From Bacteroidales bacterium (GTDB lineage Bacteria; Bacteroidota; Bacteroidia; Bacteroidales; UBA3663): DNA of 64,000 nt. Where the stretch lies: NCBI GenBank assembly GCA_017449065.1, contig JAFSKF010000040.1, positions 62,001 to 126,000 on the forward strand, written 5' to 3'. The translations under genes were made by a program, and so were the position numbers. Within the stretch, counting starts at the first letter, position 1, and each line of letters starts with the position of its first letter. This document shows positions 60,746 through 64,000 of this stretch, piece by piece. The notes under the pieces are model-generated. The model did no database searches. It had not been told where the DNA came from and was given only the letters and a program-made list of their open reading frames with translations.

Positions 60746-62848
60746 TTATAATTCGTCAACTTCTTTAAGCCACAATGTGGCGCAGGCGTCGCTTGGCATA
60801 CGCCAATCGCCTCGTGGCGAAATTGAAACCGTACCTACTTTCGGACCGTCGGGCAGGCAAGAGCGCTTGAACTGTTGCAGGAAGAAACGACGGAAGAAGG
60901 TGCGTAACCACTTCTTGATGGTTTCATCGTCGTAGGTTCCTTCTCGCATCGTTTTGTATTCATCGCTTTGGAATGCTTTCTGCGCCAACATGAAGATCTT
61001 GCGGGGAGAGGCACCGAAGCGGAACATATGATAGAGAAAGAAGTCATGCAGTTCGTAAGGACCTACCAAGTCTTCGGTCTTTTGGGCAATATTGCCTTTC
61101 GAGTCCGTAGGAATGAGTTCCGGAGAGATCGGGGTGTCAATAATATCGATAAGAATCTCGGATGCGGAACGTTTCTTGCCGTTGGGCTCGCTGATAACCT
61201 CCGACTGGCAGATGGACGGGTTCTGTGCCACATAGCGGACCAGATATTTGACCAGCGTTTTAGGAATGGAGACATTAACGGCATACATCGACATGTGGTC
61301 GCCGTTGTAGGTGCACCAGCCTAAGCAGAGTTCCGACAGGTCGCCTGTGCCAATCACAATACCGCTGGTCTGGTTCGATACGTCCATCAGAATCTGGGTG
61401 CGTTCGCGAGCCTGACTGTTCTCGTAGGTTACATCGTGCACGGAACTGTCGATGCCCAGGTCTTTGAAATGCTGGTTGACTGCATCCTTAATAGATATCT
61501 CGCGTAAGGTGATACCCAACGACTTCATCAGACCCAAACTGTTGTTGTAGGTGCGTCCGCTGGTTCCGAATCCAGGCATAGTAATGCCGATAATCCGATC
61601 GCGTGACCAACCGAGCTTGTCAAAAGCCCGGACCGTTACCAGTAAGGCCAATGTGGAATCAAGTCCCCCGGAAATACCGATTACTGCAGTTTTCGACTGA
61701 ATGTGCTGCAAGCGAGTGACCAGCCCCTGAACCTGAATGTTAAAGATCTCCGAGCAACGAGTCTCCATGTCGTCGTTGTCGGAAGGAACGAACGGACGAG
61801 GAGCAACGAACCGATACAGTTTCTGCTTGAAATCGGGAGCTGTCAGTTTACTTAACTGGATGGTCTGATAACCTCCCGTTCGAGGTAATTCATGGCTATA
61901 GTATTCGCTATGATATGGCGACGCTTTGAGATCGGGGGAGGCATCCAGCAGGTCGTTGAATGTGGTTTGCGTGCGACGTAACACTTTCAGTTTTTCGACG
62001 TCCACGTCGCGTATCAGCAAATGGCTTTCTGTCTGGAAGCGTTCGCTTTCGCCTAATAGGGAACCGTTCTCTGCAATCAGCCCCTTACCGGCAAACACCA
62101 GGTCTGTGCTCGATTCTCCGAAACCGGCAGAGGCGTAAACATAGGCGCAGACAAGACGGCCGCTTTGAGCTTCCACCATGCGACGCAGGTAAGCATGCTT
62201 GCCAAGAACCTCGTCGGAACAGGACAGATTTACGATTATCTGGGCGCCTGCTAAAGCCATCCGGTTGGAAGGAGCCATCGGCACCCAAAGATCTTCGCAG
62301 ATTTCAATACCGATGGTAGTGCCTTCGAAATCGAACAGAAGGTCTTTGCCGATGCGAACGCGATGTTGGATGCGTTTACCTTTTCTGTCGGTCGTCACCA
62401 TCTCAATCATGCTACCGTTCGGAACCTCATTGCCGGAAGCGAACCATCGGGCTTCATAGAATTCGTTGTAATTGGGCAAATAGACTTTCGGTACAATGCC
62501 GGCAATCACGCCGTCACCCAAAAGAACGCCGCAGTTGAAGAGCCTGTTGCCCCAAGCCAGAGGTGCTCCGACAATTACTGCCATATCAATTCCTCTGGTC
62601 GCTTCGGCAAGGTGAATCAGCGCCTCGCATGCAGCATTCAGCAAAGGCTGATGACGGAACAGATCGGCACAAGTGTAGCCAGTCAGTGAGAGTTCGGGGA
62701 ATGCCAAGAGCTGTACCCCTTCAGCATGTGCCTGACGAATCAGGTCTATATGTTGTTTCAGATTGTATTCAACATCGGCCACCTTGACGGTAGGAACCGC
62801 TGTTGCCACACGGAAAAGACCGTAATCGAAATTTGCTTTTTCTTGCAT
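60746..62848 (-). CDS. nadE: Glutamine-dependent NAD+ synthetase
   Basis: I choose ATG 62848 ([19 protein letters not shown]), giving 700 residues, because the -7 box at 62869-62876 lies just upstream. Further in-frame ATGs at 62881 and 63106 would precede or overlap the promoter and the divergent gene. The N-terminal nitrilase-type glutaminase domain has Glu in [10 protein letters not shown], Lys in [11 protein letters not shown] and Cys in [10 protein letters not shown]. The C-terminal ATP-PPase domain has the P-loop [13 protein letters not shown]. It amidates nicotinic acid adenine dinucleotide to NAD+. Confidence 0.95.
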   Translation of the reverse strand: MQEKANFDYGLFRVATAVPTVKVADVEYNLKQHIDLIRQAHAEGVQLLAFPELSLTGYTCADLFRHQPLLNAACEALIHLAEATRGIDMAVIVGAPLAWGNRLFNCGVLLGDGVIAGIVPKVYLPNYNEFYEARWFASGNEVPNGSMIEMVTTDRKGKRIQHRVRIGKDLLFDFEGTTIGIEICEDLWVPMAPSNRMALAGAQIIVNLSCSDEVLGKHAYLRRMVEAQSGRLVCAYVYASAGFGESSTDLVFAGKGLIAENGSLLGESERFQTESHLLIRDVDVEKLKVLRRTQTTFNDLLDASPDLKASPYHSEYYSHELPRTGGYQTIQLSKLTAPDFKQKLYRFVAPRPFVPSDNDDMETRCSEIFNIQVQGLVTRLQHIQSKTAVIGISGGLDSTLALLVTVRAFDKLGWSRDRIIGITMPGFGTSGRTYNNSLGLMKSLGITLREISIKDAVNQHFKDLGIDSSVHDVTYENSQARERTQILMDVSNQTSGIVIGTGDLSELCLGWCTYNGDHMSMYAVNVSIPKTLVKYLVRYVAQNPSICQSEVISEPNGKKRSASEILIDIIDTPISPELIPTDSKGNIAQKTEDLVGPYELHDFFLYHMFRFGASPRKIFMLAQKAFQSDEYKTMREGTYDDETIKKWLRTFFRRFFLQQFKRSCLPDGPKVGTVSISPRGDWRMPSDACATLWLKEVDEL

Positions 62849-62868
62849 GAGAATCCTTTTTAACTCGG

Positions 62869-62876
62869 CAAAGATA
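62869..62876 (-). promoter_or_regulatory. -7 box of the nadE operon
   Basis: Minus-strand TATCTTTG, 20 bases before ATG 62848. It decides the nadE start. Confidence 0.6.
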
Positions 62877-62981
62877 GACATTTTAATTTTATTTTCCCAC
62901 GTTTTAGGTGAAAAAATTGGGAGATTAAGGGAAATTCTATAAAAAAGGAGGGAAAATAGTGATAATTCCAAAAAAATAGAG

Positions 62982-62989
62982 TATATTTG
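62982..62989 (+). promoter_or_regulatory. -7 box of rnz
   Basis: TATATTTG, 22 bases before the GTG start at 63012. No good TTTG box. Confidence 0.5.
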
Positions 62990-63011
62990 CGGTCGATTAA
63001 ATCTATCGACT

Positions 63012-63938
63012 GTGGATTGTTTTAAAGTCACGATTCTTGGTTGCGGAAGCGCAAAACCGACGTTGAGGCACAGCCCCAGCGCACAGATAATTGACTTTCG
63101 CGGCAATTTGTTTCTGGTTGATTGTGGGGAAGGTGTTCAGGTCGGTTTATGTCGCTCGAAAATCCCGGTCGGCAAAATCGGACATATTCTGATCAGCCAT
63201 CTGCACGGGGATCATTGTTTGGGACTGGTTGGACTGATATCTTCGTTGGGCCTGGGACAAAGAACGGGGGATATCGTCATTCATGCTCATCCCGATGCAG
63301 AACGAATCTTCCGCCCGCTGTTCGATTTCTTTTGTCCGAATCTTTCGATGAATGTTGTCTTCGAACCGATAGACACGACTCGGCATACCGTTATCTATGA
63401 GGATCATGCTTTGAAGATTTCTTCTATTCCATTGCACCATCGTATGCCATGTTGCGGATTCCTGTTCGAGGAGAAACCCAGGGACCGACACTTGCTTATT
63501 GATCGTTGCGAAGAATTGGGCATTCCTTTTGCCTATTTTCAAGGTATTAAGAAGGGTAGCGACTGGACAGATCCGGAAAACGGGAAAGTGGTGCCAAATG
63601 AACTGCTGACTTCCGATCCGACTCCAAGCAAGAAGTATGCCTATTGCAGCGACACCTTGTATGCTGAGAGTATTGTTCCTCTGATTCAGGGGGCTGATTT
63701 GCTCTATCATGAAGCCACCTATGAACATAAGGATGCAGCGAAAGCCCGTGATCGCGGACATAGCACTGCGTTGCAGGCAGCGACGATAGCCAAAATGGCA
63801 GGGGTGAAAAAACTGGTGATCGGTCATTTTTCAGCTCAGTACCTGACGGATGAACAGGAAAAGCCACTATTGGAAGAAGCTAAGTCTGTATTTCCGAATA
63901 CCGTGCTTGCCAACGAGAGGCTGGTGTTAGAAGTTTGA
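63012..63938 (+). CDS. rnz: Ribonuclease Z
   Basis: A 308-residue metallo-beta-lactamase-fold endonuclease that trims tRNA 3' trailers. The start is GTG 63012; no in-frame ATG lies between the promoter and the conserved TILGCGSAKPTLRHSPSAQI. The zinc motif HLHGDH is at about 68-73, and the C-terminal HSTALQAATIAK and LVIGHFSAQY with the final ligand His are present. Full length. The following gene starts 31 bases later. Confidence 0.95.
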   Translation: MDCFKVTILGCGSAKPTLRHSPSAQIIDFRGNLFLVDCGEGVQVGLCRSKIPVGKIGHILISHLHGDHCLGLVGLISSLGLGQRTGDIVIHAHPDAERIFRPLFDFFCPNLSMNVVFEPIDTTRHTVIYEDHALKISSIPLHHRMPCCGFLFEEKPRDRHLLIDRCEELGIPFAYFQGIKKGSDWTDPENGKVVPNELLTSDPTPSKKYAYCSDTLYAESIVPLIQGADLLYHEATYEHKDAAKARDRGHSTALQAATIAKMAGVKKLVIGHFSAQYLTDEQEKPLLEEAKSVFPNTVLANERLVLEV

Positions 63939-63969
63939 TTATAACATTGGATCGTTAACCATCTTATCT

Positions 63970-64000
63970 ATGCATATTGTGATTGCCGGCAACATCGGTT
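63970..64000 (+). CDS. Deoxynucleoside kinase, first codons (cut by window edge)
   Basis: ATG 63970 begins MHIVIAGNIG, the start of the P-loop GNIGxGKT of deoxyadenosine/deoxyguanosine-type kinases common in Bacteroidales. Only ten residues are visible, so this is tentative. Confidence 0.5.
   Translation, partial: MHIVIAGNIG

Noticed and set aside
62849..63106. Longer NadE N-terminus from ATG 63106 or 62881
   Set aside because: It would include the promoter box at 62869-62876 and overlap the rnz start; the family N-terminus fits ATG 62848.

Overview
The window is chromosomal DNA from a member of the Bacteroidales, most likely a Prevotellaceae-like gut or rumen species. The evidence is: many promoters of the Bacteroidetes form TAnnTTTG (several with a TTTG box 19-21 bases upstream), serine palmitoyltransferase, fimbrillin-type lipoproteins, a one-protein hybrid sensor/AraC regulator, a SusC-like plug protein, a FadL-like porin, carboxynorspermidine decarboxylase, and C-terminal tails of the 'xLxGQR...GLYIVNGKKVIVK' type. 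I saw no rRNA, tRNA, CRISPR array, prophage or complete insertion sequence. The species call is inference.

Layout. 1-11.5 kb is mostly housekeeping: the end of dnaJ, a membrane polyferredoxin with a Tat aldo/keto reductase, serine palmitoyltransferase divergent from a lipid kinase, an OmpA-like protein, proS, a PnuC-like transporter, a short Nif3 protein and nspC. 11.5-16.3 kb holds a GH43 enzyme, a 52-residue peptide gene and a large secreted protein. A 780-base gap with a nested inverted repeat follows. 17-20 kb is an envelope operon read leftwards (sigma-54 activator, LptE-like lipoprotein, helical protein, SecG). 20-27 kb carries a kinase/RapZ-C fusion, an FAD protein, a secreted transglutaminase-like protein, and an adjacent fic and rmuC pair. 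27-30 kb and 35.7-38.6 kb are two fimbrillin loci, separated by a FadL-like porin, a TPR hybrid sensor and trmO. 38.6-45 kb is carbohydrate related (GH2, plug protein plus GH105) and contains a decayed patch: a vapD-like remnant, a grafted sorting-tail fragment and two tandem-repeat arrays.

46.5-54.8 kb is a complete intracellular hexuronate pathway arranged as two divergent units, uxaB-uxaA to the left and uxaC-kdgK-kdgA-exuT to the right. Together with GH105 and GH43 nearby it points to growth on pectin-derived galacturonate and unsaturated uronides. Three of its intercistronic gaps carry 12-bp stem-loops without a U-tract.

54.9-55.9 kb holds the oddest object in the window: the 3' half of a GAPDH gene fused in frame to what looks like a fragment of a Dam-type DNA methylase, lying just beyond an 18-base inverted repeat pair about 156 bases apart. 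56-63 kb is a leftward run (nadE, a TPR-like protein, a xylE-type sugar porter, an FprA flavodiiron protein), and the window ends with rnz and the first codons of a deoxynucleoside kinase.

No single complete novel system is obvious. The best leads are the GAPDH chimera with its inverted repeats, the repeat/remnant patch at 41.7-42.4 kb, the secreted protein plus small-peptide pair at 12.8-16.3 kb, the stem-loops of the hexuronate operons, and the kinase/RapZ-C fusion.
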